Shown one piece after another: positions 26,718-34,601 of a stretch of DNA of 43,651 nt. The translations under genes and the position numbers were made by a program. The DNA is from Streptomyces amritsarensis. GTDB taxonomy: Bacteria > Actinomycetota > Actinomycetes > Streptomycetales > Streptomycetaceae. The notes under the pieces are model-generated. The model had not been told where the DNA came from and searched no databases. It was given only the letters and a program-made list of their open reading frames with translations. Each line of letters begins with the position of its first letter. The stretch's first letter is position 1. The stretch spans positions 1 to 43,651 of the forward strand of contig NZ_MQUR01000070.1 in NCBI RefSeq assembly GCF_001953875.1, in the 5' to 3' direction.

Positions 26718-28145
26718 ATGCCTGGGGCCGGCACGTTTCGCGCAGACTTCGGGGCGTCCGTCGTCGTCGCACTGGTCGCCATCCCCCTGTGCGTGGGGGT
26801 GGCGGTCGCCTCCGGGGTGCAGGCCGAGCTGGGGATCGTCACCGGCGTGGTCGGGGGGCTGGTCACCGGCTGGTTCCGCGGGAGCTCCCTGCAGGTGAGC
26901 GGGCCCGCGGCCGGGCTCACCGTGCTCGTCTACGAGGCGTTGCAGACGCACGGCACGGCCGCCCTCGGGGTGCTGGTGCTGGCGGCCGGCGCGCTGCAGC
27001 TGGGCATGGGGGCGCTCCGGCTCGGGCGGTGGTTCCGGGCGATCTCGGTGGCCGTCGTGCACGGGATGCTGGCCGGTATCGGGCTCGTGCTGATCTCCGG
27101 GCAGCTGTACGCCCTGGGCGACACGGAGGCACCCGGGCAGACCCTGGCGAAGCTGGGCGGGGTGCACGGGCTCGTGGCGCGGGCCGACTGGGCCGCGGTG
27201 CTGCTCGGGGTCGGGACCATCGCCGTCATGGTGGCGTGGCGTCGGGCGCCCGCCCGTCTGCGGCTGCTGCCGGGCGCGCTGGTCGGGGTGGCCGCCGCCG
27301 CCGGCGCGGCCGCCCTGCTGCGGCTGCCCGTCGAGAAGGTGCGGGTGACGGGGGTCCTGGAGGCCGTCTCCCCGCCCGCCTGGGGCGAGTTCGGGGTGCT
27401 GGCGTCGTTCGGCGCGGCCGGGACGGTGGTCGCGCTGGCGCTGATCGCCTCCGCCGAGACCCTCTTCAGCGCGGCCGCGGTGGACCGGATGCACGACGGG
27501 CCCCGGACGGAGTACGACCGGGAACTGATCGCCCAAGGCGTGGGCAACAGCGTCTGCGGGCTGCTCGGGGCGCTGCCGATGACCGCCGTGATCGTCCGCA
27601 GCGCCGCCAACGTGGAGGCCGGGGCGCGCACCCGCGCCGCCCGGGTGATGCACGGCGGCTGGCTGCTGCTCTTCGCCGTGGCCTTTCCCCAGGTGCTGGA
27701 GCTCGTGCCGCTGGCCGCCCTGGCGGGGGTGCTCCTGTACGCGGGGTGGAAGCTGCTGCCCGTCAGGGCGGTCGCGGCGCTGTGGCGCACGCATCGGGGG
27801 GAGGCGGTGGTGCTGGTCGCCACGGCCGGCGCGATCGTCGTCACCAACCTCTTCGAGGGGGTGCTGGTCGGGCTGGGGCTGGCCATCGCCAAGGCGGCCT
27901 GGGAGACCTCCCACGTCCACATCGAGGAGGTGTGGCAGGACGGGGAGCTGTGCGTGCGGGTCATGGGGAACGCCAGCTTCCTGCGGCTGCCCAAACTCCT
28001 CGACGCCCTGGACGCGCTGCCGCACGGGAAGCCGGTGCGGCTCGACCTGAGCGGTCTGCGCCATCTCGACCACGCCTGTCTGACGGCCCTGGAGGGCTGG
28101 GAGCGCACCCGGACGCCGCTCCCCGGCCGCGAGGGCGTCATCTAG
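26718..28145 (+). CDS. SulP-family anion transporter with short C-terminal STAS-like region
   Basis: A 475-aa membrane protein with about 11-14 helices. It starts FRADFGASVVVALVAIPLCV, a SulP signature. VSGPAAGLTVLVYEA is the substrate-site region (helix 3), and later SAETLFSAAAVDRMHDG precedes GNSVCGLLGALPMTAVIVRSAAN split over helices 9-10. The C-terminal 90 residues resemble a shortened STAS domain (VRLDLSGLRHLDHACLTALE). SulP proteins move sulfate, bicarbonate or dicarboxylates; no sulfur gene or carbonic anhydrase is adjacent. Start is ATG 26718 with CAGGGGG upstream. An APC permease gene follows after 18 bases, probably in the same transcript. Confidence 0.9.
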   Translation: MPGAGTFRADFGASVVVALVAIPLCVGVAVASGVQAELGIVTGVVGGLVTGWFRGSSLQVSGPAAGLTVLVYEALQTHGTAALGVLVLAAGALQLGMGALRLGRWFRAISVAVVHGMLAGIGLVLISGQLYALGDTEAPGQTLAKLGGVHGLVARADWAAVLLGVGTIAVMVAWRRAPARLRLLPGALVGVAAAAGAAALLRLPVEKVRVTGVLEAVSPPAWGEFGVLASFGAAGTVVALALIASAETLFSAAAVDRMHDGPRTEYDRELIAQGVGNSVCGLLGALPMTAVIVRSAANVEAGARTRAARVMHGGWLLLFAVAFPQVLELVPLAALAGVLLYAGWKLLPVRAVAALWRTHRGEAVVLVATAGAIVVTNLFEGVLVGLGLAIAKAAWETSHVHIEEVWQDGELCVRVMGNASFLRLPKLLDALDALPHGKPVRLDLSGLRHLDHACLTALEGWERTRTPLPGREGVI

Positions 28146-28163
28146 GCCGATTACCCTCCGCCC

Positions 28164-29399
28164 GTGGACAACGAGCTGAAGCGGACCCTGGGAGTCTCCG
28201 ACGCGGTCGTCGTCGGGCTCGGAGCGATGGTCGGCGCCGGGGTCTTCGCGGCCTTCGCCCCGGCCGCGCGGGCCGCTGGCGGGGCGCTCCTCGCCGCCCT
28301 CGCGGTGGCGGCCGTGGTGGCCTACTGCAACGCGCACTCCTCGGCGCGGCTGGCCGCCCGGTATCCGGCGTCCGGCGGTACCTACGTGTACGGGCGGGAG
28401 CGGCTCGGCCCCTTCTGGGGCCATCTGGCCGGCTGGGGGTTCGTGATCGGCAAGACCGCGTCCTGCGCGGCGATGGCGCTGACGGCGGGTGCCTACCTGT
28501 GGCCCGGGCGCGAGCACGCCGTGGCCGTGGCGGCGGTGGTGGCGATCACCGCCGCGAGCTACGGCGGTGTCCAGAAGTCCGCCCGGATCGCCCGGCTGAT
28601 CGTGGCGGCGGTGCTGGCGGTGCTGGCCGGGGTGGTCGTGGTGTGCCTGTCCTCGGGTGCGGCCGCACCCGAGCGGCTCGTGGGGCCGCACTGGACCCTC
28701 TTCGGGCTGTTGCAGGGCGCCGGCCTGCTGTTCTTCGCGTTCGCGGGCTATGCGCGGATCACCACACTGGGCGAGGAGGTGCGCGACCCGGAGCGGACGA
28801 TCCCGCGGGCGGTGCCGCTCGCTCTGGGGATCGCCCTGGTGGTGTACGCGGCGGTGGCGGTGGCGGTTCTGTCGGTGCTCGGCGTCGAGGGGCTGGCCCG
28901 GTCGGCGGCCCCGCTGGCCGACGCGGTGCGGGCGGCGGGTGTGCCGGAGATGGCGCCGGTCGTCCGGGTGGGCGCCGCCCTGGCCGCGCTCGGCTCGCTG
29001 CTGGCCCTCGTGCTCGGGGTGTCGCGGACGGTGCTGGCGATGGCCCGGGACGGCCATCTCCCGCGCGCGCTGGCGGCCGTGCATCCCCGGCGCCAAGTGC
29101 CGCACCATGCCGAGCTCGTGGTGGGTGCGGTCGTGGCGGTGCTCGCGGCCACCGCCGATCTGCGGGGCGCGATCGGTTTCTCCTCCTTCGGAGTGCTCGC
29201 CTATTACGCGATCGCGAACGCTTCCGCGTGGACTCTCGATTCAGCTGTCAAGGGGCGGGCCGTGGCGGCGGTCGGGCTGTCCGGCTGTGTGGTGCTGGCG
29301 TGTGCGCTGCCCCTCGCGTCGGCGGTCGCGGGGGCCGTGGTGCTGGCCTTGGGCGCCCTGGCGTACGGGGTGCGCGGTCGGATCAGATCCGGGATCTGA
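28164..29399 (+). CDS. APC-superfamily amino acid permease
   Basis: A 411-aa membrane transporter with about 11-12 helices. The first helix has VVVGLGAMVGAGVFAAF, the unwound substrate-binding region of the APC fold. RYPASGGTYVYG and GEEVRDPERTIPRA are further family hallmarks. It is somewhat shorter than usual (about 450-500 aa), with short helices at the C-terminus. GTG start with no Shine-Dalgarno; TACCCT six bases upstream would allow leaderless translation, or it is read from the SulP transcript. It overlaps the converging SUKH gene by 17 bases. Substrate unknown. Confidence 0.9.
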   Translation: MDNELKRTLGVSDAVVVGLGAMVGAGVFAAFAPAARAAGGALLAALAVAAVVAYCNAHSSARLAARYPASGGTYVYGRERLGPFWGHLAGWGFVIGKTASCAAMALTAGAYLWPGREHAVAVAAVVAITAASYGGVQKSARIARLIVAAVLAVLAGVVVVCLSSGAAAPERLVGPHWTLFGLLQGAGLLFFAFAGYARITTLGEEVRDPERTIPRAVPLALGIALVVYAAVAVAVLSVLGVEGLARSAAPLADAVRAAGVPEMAPVVRVGAALAALGSLLALVLGVSRTVLAMARDGHLPRALAAVHPRRQVPHHAELVVGAVVAVLAATADLRGAIGFSSFGVLAYYAIANASAWTLDSAVKGRAVAAVGLSGCVVLACALPLASAVAGAVVLALGALAYGVRGRIRSGI

Positions 29400-29907
29400 A
29401 CTCCGCCCAGGGCGCGAGTTCCAGGTCGTGGTCCTCCCCCAGGGCGGACTCCTCGCAGAACCACGCGGTGCCGTCGAGCCAGCCGCGCAGCCAGCACGCC
29501 AGGCCCGGTGCGTCGACGGACCAGGCGAGGTCGGGCTCTCCGGGATTGGGGTCGAACAGCAGCACCTGGGCCGTTTCGGATCTGCAGTCCACGCAGGCGT
29601 ACATGGCGCAGCCGAGGTCGGCGACGGGCAGGACCGCCTCGGGCCACCGCCAGCCGGAGGCGCGCTGCGCCGCGTAGGCGCCGACGGCCTGACGCAGTGG
29701 CAGGAGCCCGCGCTCCGGGCCGAATCCGCCGTCCCCGACGCCGGTGTAGAGCCCGGCGAGCAGGGGCGGCAGGGCGAAGCCGAGTATGCCCTCGGCGCGG
29801 GCGATCTCCCCGGCGCCCAGCGGCGTGGGCAGGGGCTTTCCCTGGGCCCGTGCGGAGGTGCGCGCACGGTCTGCGACTTGCTCCAGCAACTGCTCGGTCT
29901 CGTTCAT
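29383..29907 (-). CDS. SUKH (SMI1/KNR4) family protein
   Basis: A 174-aa cytosolic protein. EGILGFALPPLLAGLYTGVG followed by DGGFGPERGLLPL is the SMI1/KNR4 core. A helix with WLDGTAWF and an acidic C-terminus (LGEDHDLELAPWAEF) complete it. SUKH proteins often serve as immunity proteins against polymorphic toxins, but solitary copies are common in Streptomyces and no toxin gene is adjacent. I use ATG 29907; no clear ribosome binding site. It converges on the APC gene with a 17-base overlap. Confidence 0.82.
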   Translation of the reverse strand: MNETEQLLEQVADRARTSARAQGKPLPTPLGAGEIARAEGILGFALPPLLAGLYTGVGDGGFGPERGLLPLRQAVGAYAAQRASGWRWPEAVLPVADLGCAMYACVDCRSETAQVLLFDPNPGEPDLAWSVDAPGLACWLRGWLDGTAWFCEESALGEDHDLELAPWAEFRSRI

Positions 29908-30016
29908 GCGTTCATGGTGACGCACGCCACTGACAGCTCGCCGCCCCTGTGGAAAACCGCGCCGGGACGGGCCTGGCCGTCCGCGGCGCGGTGCGCAACG
30001 ATCGGCCCGCGTGTCG

Positions 30017-30409
30017 TCAGCGGGAGGCGAACGGGGCGTCCGTGGGGACGATTTCGCGGCCCAGCGGGAGCAGGGAGAGGGGGACCATCTTGAAGTTGGC
30101 GATGCCGAACGGGATGCCGATGATCGTGACGCAGAGGGCGATGCCGGTGACGATGTGGCCGAGGGCCAGCCACCAGCCGGCCAGCACCAGCCACAGGACG
30201 TTGCCGATGCAGGACGGGGCGCCCGCGTCGTGGCGCTCGACCGTGGTGTAGCCGAAGGGCCAGAGGGCGTAGACCGCGATGCGGAAGGCGGCGATGCCGA
30301 ACGGGATGCCGATGATGGTGATGCAGAGGAGCACACCTGCGAGCAGGTATCCCAGGAACAGCCAGATGCCGCTGAGGATGAGCCAGATGACGTTCAGGAT
30401 TGTCTTCAT
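30017..30409 (-). CDS. YccF-domain inner membrane protein
   Basis: A 130-aa membrane protein with a duplicated YccF unit: NVIWLILSGIWLFLGYLLAG and NVLWLVLAGWWLALGHIVTG each precede CITIIGIPFGIA or CVTIIGIPFGIA. Four helices in two hairpins are predicted. Function is unknown. Its ATG overlaps the htpX stop (ATGA), so translation is coupled to htpX and a role in membrane quality control is plausible but unproven. Confidence 0.9.
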   Translation of the reverse strand: MKTILNVIWLILSGIWLFLGYLLAGVLLCITIIGIPFGIAAFRIAVYALWPFGYTTVERHDAGAPSCIGNVLWLVLAGWWLALGHIVTGIALCVTIIGIPFGIANFKMVPLSLLPLGREIVPTDAPFASR

Positions 30410-31269
30410 TGGCGGCGGCCTGCCATCTGTTCGAGCCGGGCGATGCGCTCGGCCATCGGAGGGTGGGTGGAGAACATCTTGGAGAGGCCCGCGCCGGGCC
30501 GGAACGGGTTGGCGATCATCATATGACTCGCCGTTTCCAGACGTGGCTCCGGCGGCAGCGGCAGCTGCTTGGTGCCCGCGTCGAGCTTGCGCAGGGCGCT
30601 GGCCAGGGCGAGCGGGTCTCCGGTGAGCTGGGCTCCGGAGGCGTCGGCCTCGTACTCGCGGGAGCGGCTGATGGCCAGTTGGATCACCGAGGCGGCCAGC
30701 GGGCCCAGGATCATGATCAGCAGCATGCCGAGCAGGCCGGGTCCCTCGTCGTCGTTCGACCGGCCGATCGGGATGAGCCAGGCGAAGTTCACCAGGAACA
30801 TGATCACGGAGGCGAGTGCTCCGGCCACCGACGAGATGAGGATGTCGCGGTTGTAGACGTGGCTGAGCTCGTGGCCGATGACTCCGCGCAGCTCGCGCTC
30901 GTCGAGGATGCGCAGGATGCCCTCGGTGCAGCAGACCGCGGCGTTGCGCGGGTTGCGGCCGGTGGCGAAGGCGTTCGGGGCCTCGGTGGGTGAGATGTAG
31001 AGCCGTGGCATGGGCTGGCGCGCGGACGTGGAGAGCTCGCGCACCATGCGGTAGAGCTGCGGAGCCTCGAACTCGCTGACGGGGCGGGCGCGCATCGCGC
31101 GTAGAGCCAGCTTGTCGCTGTTCCAGTACGCGTAGGCGTTCGTCCCGAGGGCGACGATCACGGCCACGATCAGGCCGGTCCGTCCGAAGAAGCTGCCGAT
31201 GAGGATGATGATTGCGGACAGCCCGCCGAGGAGTACGGCGGTCTTGAGCCCGTTGTGCCGGCGGTGCAC
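30406..31269 (-). CDS. htpX: membrane zinc metalloprotease HtpX
   Basis: An M48-family protease (287 aa) that degrades damaged membrane proteins. Two N-terminal helices (residues 11-28 and 32-48) precede the catalytic domain. The zinc motif HELSH gives H133, E134 and H137, and the third ligand is a glutamate in REYEAD (near 205-207). Two more helices lie between (about 145-165 and 180-200). FSTHPPMAERIARLE at the C-terminus is the family end motif. GTG start at 31269 with GGAGG seven bases upstream; an extension to 31308 is not supported. YccF follows with a 4-base overlap. The nuo operon ends 207 bases upstream. Confidence 0.94.
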   Translation of the reverse strand: MHRRHNGLKTAVLLGGLSAIIILIGSFFGRTGLIVAVIVALGTNAYAYWNSDKLALRAMRARPVSEFEAPQLYRMVRELSTSARQPMPRLYISPTEAPNAFATGRNPRNAAVCCTEGILRILDERELRGVIGHELSHVYNRDILISSVAGALASVIMFLVNFAWLIPIGRSNDDEGPGLLGMLLIMILGPLAASVIQLAISRSREYEADASGAQLTGDPLALASALRKLDAGTKQLPLPPEPRLETASHMMIANPFRPGAGLSKMFSTHPPMAERIARLEQMAGRRQ

Positions 31270-31324
31270 GGTACGCCCTCCAAGTGGTGCGGCAGGGGAG
31301 CCCGTCATGGATTTGAGGGTCTAC

Positions 31325-31337
31325 GGTCCAGTGGACC
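31325..31337. promoter_or_regulatory. palindrome upstream of htpX
   Basis: GGTCCA-G-TGGACC, a perfect 13-base inverted repeat, 56 bases before the htpX start. It is nested in GAGGGTC...GACCCTC (31315-31340). Its position suits an operator for the htpX-yccF unit. Confidence 0.4.
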
Positions 31338-31381
31338 CTCCCTTCCTGGTCAACGCGAGGTGGCGGCGTCTGGTTCCCAGG

Positions 31382-31441
31382 GCGCGCCGCGGCGGCGGCC
31401 CGCCGCCGCCCCCTCGGCGGGGGTGGCGGGGCCGCCGCGCG
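31382..31441. terminator. GC-rich hairpin between nuoN and htpX
   Basis: A long imperfect stem: GCGCGC and GGCGGC on the left side pair with GCCGCC and GCGCGC on the right, with an inner CCGCCGCC/GGCGG region. It is the only candidate terminator for the nuo operon and lies 36 bases after the nuoN stop. Confidence 0.55.
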
Positions 31442-31476
31442 CATTACTCCGTACGGGGCAACCGCCCGGGTGCGGG

Positions 31477-33009
31477 CTACTGCGTGAAGAGGCTCCCCGA
31501 CGCGACGCGCAGGACGAGCTGCGGGGCACCCGAGAGGACGACCGCGGTGACCGCGGTCGCGACGATGGCCGCCGCGACCGGCCAGGGGGCCTTCGTGCGG
31601 GCCCGTGCGCCCTCCGCGCCCTCGGGTGCTCGGAAGAGCAGCGCCGTCCACCGCAGGTAGTAGTACAGGGCGATGACGACGTTGATCGCCATGAGCACGG
31701 CCAGCCAGCCCAGGCCGGCGTCGACGGCGGACTGGAAGACGGTGACCTTGGCGAAGAGCCCGATGATGCCCGGCGGCAGTCCGGCGAGGCAGAGCAGGAA
31801 GAAGGCCAGGGACAGGGCGGCGAGCGGGTGCTCGGCGTACAGGCCGCGGTAGTCGCTGATGCGGTGTTGCGGCTTCGTGCGGGCGACGAGGGCGGCAACG
31901 GCGAAGGCGCCGAGGTTCACGGCGGCGTACATGAGGGCGTAGGCCAGGGTGGAGCCGATCTGGTCGCGCTCGGAGTACGCGGCGGCCGCGATCGGGACCA
32001 GCAGGTAGCCGGCCTGGCCGACCGAGGACCAGGCGAGCAGCCGGACGGCGCTGTTCGGGCGGTCGGCGGACTGCCGCACGGCTGCGGCGTTGCCCAGGGT
32101 CATGGTGAGCGCGGCGAGGACGGCGACGGCCGGGCCCCAGACCTGCGAGTACGCCGGGAAGGCGATCACCGTGACGAGGATGAGGCCGGTGAAGCCGACG
32201 GCCTTGCCGATCACCGAGAGGTAGCCGGCGATGGGCAGGGGCGCGCCGACGTAGGTGTCGGGCACCCAGAAGTGGAACGGGACGGCCGCGGTCTTGAACG
32301 CGAAGCCGACCAGGGTGAGCGCGACGCCGGCCATGGCGAGGGTGTCGAGCTGCCCGGGGACGTCCTCGAGCCGGTCCGCGACCTGGGTGAGGTGCAGCGA
32401 TCCGGTGACGGCGTAGACGAAGCTGACGCCCATCAGCGACACGGCGGTGGCGGTGACGGAGGACAGGAAGAACTTCAGGGCGGCCTCGGAGGAGAGCCGG
32501 TCGCCGCGGCGCATGCCCACGAGCGCGAAAGCGGGCAGGGAGGCGACCTCCAGCGCGACGATCAGGGTGGCGAGGTCGCGGGAGGCGGGCAGCAGGGCGG
32601 CGCCGGCGGCGGAGGAGAGCAGCAGGAACCAGTACTCGCCGGCGGGCATCCGCGTGTCGCGGACGGCGGTGACCGACAGGAGGGCGGTGAGCAGGGCGCC
32701 GGCCAGCACCAGGAACTGGACGACCACCGTGAAGTGGTCGGCGACGTAGCTGCAGGCCTCCGGGTCGGCGGTGAGGCAGAAGGTGGAGCGGTCCCCGGCG
32801 CGCAGCGGCAGCAGGGTGGCGGTCGCGGCGGCCAGGCCGGCCACGGAGATCCAGCCGAGGACCGGCTTGTGGCGCTCGGTGACGAAGAGGTCGGCGACGA
32901 GGACGGCCACGCCGACGACGGCGGTGATCACCACGGGGGCGATGGCGAGCCAGTCGACGGACTGGACCAGGCTGGGGGTGTCGGCCGCGAGGGCCGGCAG
33001 GGCCGTCAT
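31477..33009 (-). CDS. nuoN: NADH-quinone oxidoreductase subunit N (second set)
   Basis: An antiporter-like proton-channel subunit of complex I (510 aa, about 14 helices), in the membrane arm next to K and M. GFAFKTAAVPFHFWVPDTY followed by VGAP is the central half-channel with its conserved lysine. LATLIVALEVASLPAFAL holds the helix-5 glutamate, and RLLAWSSVGQAGYLL is helix 10. ATG 33009 overlaps the nuoM stop (ATGA), with GGAGG six bases upstream. It is the last gene of the operon, followed by a GC-rich hairpin. Confidence 0.95.
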   Translation of the reverse strand: MTALPALAADTPSLVQSVDWLAIAPVVITAVVGVAVLVADLFVTERHKPVLGWISVAGLAAATATLLPLRAGDRSTFCLTADPEACSYVADHFTVVVQFLVLAGALLTALLSVTAVRDTRMPAGEYWFLLLSSAAGAALLPASRDLATLIVALEVASLPAFALVGMRRGDRLSSEAALKFFLSSVTATAVSLMGVSFVYAVTGSLHLTQVADRLEDVPGQLDTLAMAGVALTLVGFAFKTAAVPFHFWVPDTYVGAPLPIAGYLSVIGKAVGFTGLILVTVIAFPAYSQVWGPAVAVLAALTMTLGNAAAVRQSADRPNSAVRLLAWSSVGQAGYLLVPIAAAAYSERDQIGSTLAYALMYAAVNLGAFAVAALVARTKPQHRISDYRGLYAEHPLAALSLAFFLLCLAGLPPGIIGLFAKVTVFQSAVDAGLGWLAVLMAINVVIALYYYLRWTALLFRAPEGAEGARARTKAPWPVAAAIVATAVTAVVLSGAPQLVLRVASGSLFTQ

Positions 33010-34601
33010 GAGTTGCCTCCTGCGAGGAGCTGCTGAACGGCCGGGTCGGTGAGGCCGAGGAGGAGCGCGGGCCACAGGCCGGCGAGGACGGTGAGGGCGA
33101 CGAGCGGGGTCCAGGCGGCGAACTCGTAGCGCTGGACGTCCGCGACGGCGAGGGCGGGGCCGGCCTTCGGGTCTCCCATGCAGACGCGCCGTACGACGAC
33201 CAGCAGGTAGGCGGCGGTGAGCAGGGTGCCGAACGCTCCGACGGCCGTGTACGTGAGGAATGCGGCGCGGGACAGGCCCTCGGCCGGGTCGAAGGCGCCG
33301 AAGAGGGCCAGCATCTCGCCCCAGAAGCCGGCCAGGCCGGGCAGGCCCAGGGAGGCGACGGCGGCGAAGGCGAGGAGCGCGCCGAGGCGGGGGGCGCGGC
33401 CGTAGAGGGCGGCGCCGGTGGCTCCGGCGAGGGTGTCGAGGTCGGCGGTGCCGTAGCGGTCCTTGAGGGCGCCGACCAGGAAGAAGAGGAGGCCGGTGAT
33501 CAGGCCGTGGGCGATGTTGGCGAAGAGGGCGCCGTTGACTCCGGTGGGCGTCATGGACGCGATGCCGAGGAGGACGAAGCCCATGTGGCCGACGGAGGAG
33601 TAGGCGATGAGGCGCTTGAGGTCGCCCTTGTTCCCCTTGCGGGCCAGCGCGAGGCAGGCGAGCGATCCGTAGACGATGCCGACGGCGGCGAAAGCACCCA
33701 GGTAGGGGGCGAAGGTGGCCATGCCGTCGGGGGTGACGGGGAGCAGGATCCGGACGAACCCGTACGTGCCCATCTTCAGCAGGACGCCGGCCAGGAGGAC
33801 GGATCCGACGGTGGGGGCGGCGGTGTGGGCGTCGGGCAGCCAGCTGTGCAGGGGCCACATCGGGGTCTTCACGGCGAGGCCGAGGCCGATGGACAGGACG
33901 GCCAGCAGCTGGGTGGTGTGGGACAGTTCGCGGCCGTTGTCAGAGGCGAGTGCCACCATGTCGAATGTGTCCGCCGTCACACCGATGAGGAGGAGGCCGA
34001 GCAGCATCACGACGGAGCCGAGGAGCGTGTAGAGGATGAACTTCCAGGCGGCGGCCTGCCGCTGGGCGCCGCCCCAGCGGGCGATGAGGAAGTACATCGG
34101 GATGAGGACCATCTCGAAGGCGAGGAAGAACAGCAGCAGGTCGAGGACGGCGAAGGTCGCGAGGGTGCCGGACTCCAGGACGAGGAGCAGTGCGACGAAG
34201 GCCTTCGGGGAAGGGCCGGCGGGGAGCTTGAAGTAGCTGTAGAGCGCGCAGAGGAAGAACAGCAGCGCGGTCATCACGAGGAGGGGGAGCGAGATGCCGT
34301 CGACACCGAGGTGGATCCGGACGTCCAGCGCCGGGATCCAGCTGATGTCCGTCGTCGCCTGGAAGCGGGACGGGGCGTCGTGGTCGAAGCCGAGGGCGAG
34401 GGCGATCGCCGCGGCGAGGATCACGCCGGTCACGGTCACGCCGTGGCGGAGCACGGCCTGCTCGGGGCTGCGGCCCTTGAGGCCGGGCGGGGCCGGCAGG
34501 AGGGCCGCGACGGCGCCGAGGAGCGGCGCGGCCACGATGAACGCCAGAAGGAACTGCATCACGGACGGGCTGATATCAATCACGGCTGACTCACGGCTCA
34601 C
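33006..34601 (-). CDS. nuoM: NADH-quinone oxidoreductase subunit M (second set)
   Basis: An antiporter-like subunit of complex I (531 aa with this start). FFLAFEMVLIPMYFLIARWGG contains the conserved helix-5 Glu. GLAVKTPMWPLHSWLPDAH holds the Lys of helix 7. LIAYSSVGHMGFVLLG is the later half-channel. The first helix is MQFLLAFIVAAPLLGAVAAL. The start is GTG 34601, whose GTGA overlaps the nuoL stop like the other junctions; GTG 34583 (525 aa) is the alternative. nuoN follows with an ATGA overlap. Confidence 0.93.
   Translation of the reverse strand: MSRESAVIDISPSVMQFLLAFIVAAPLLGAVAALLPAPPGLKGRSPEQAVLRHGVTVTGVILAAAIALALGFDHDAPSRFQATTDISWIPALDVRIHLGVDGISLPLLVMTALLFFLCALYSYFKLPAGPSPKAFVALLLVLESGTLATFAVLDLLLFFLAFEMVLIPMYFLIARWGGAQRQAAAWKFILYTLLGSVVMLLGLLLIGVTADTFDMVALASDNGRELSHTTQLLAVLSIGLGLAVKTPMWPLHSWLPDAHTAAPTVGSVLLAGVLLKMGTYGFVRILLPVTPDGMATFAPYLGAFAAVGIVYGSLACLALARKGNKGDLKRLIAYSSVGHMGFVLLGIASMTPTGVNGALFANIAHGLITGLLFFLVGALKDRYGTADLDTLAGATGAALYGRAPRLGALLAFAAVASLGLPGLAGFWGEMLALFGAFDPAEGLSRAAFLTYTAVGAFGTLLTAAYLLVVVRRVCMGDPKAGPALAVADVQRYEFAAWTPLVALTVLAGLWPALLLGLTDPAVQQLLAGGNS

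Noticed and set aside
26591..29677. A 1028-codon plus-strand frame across sulP and the APC gene, and an 806-codon minus-strand frame in the same place
   Set aside because: Both are Arg/Gly- or Gln/His-rich low complexity without domains; the real proteins are in another frame.
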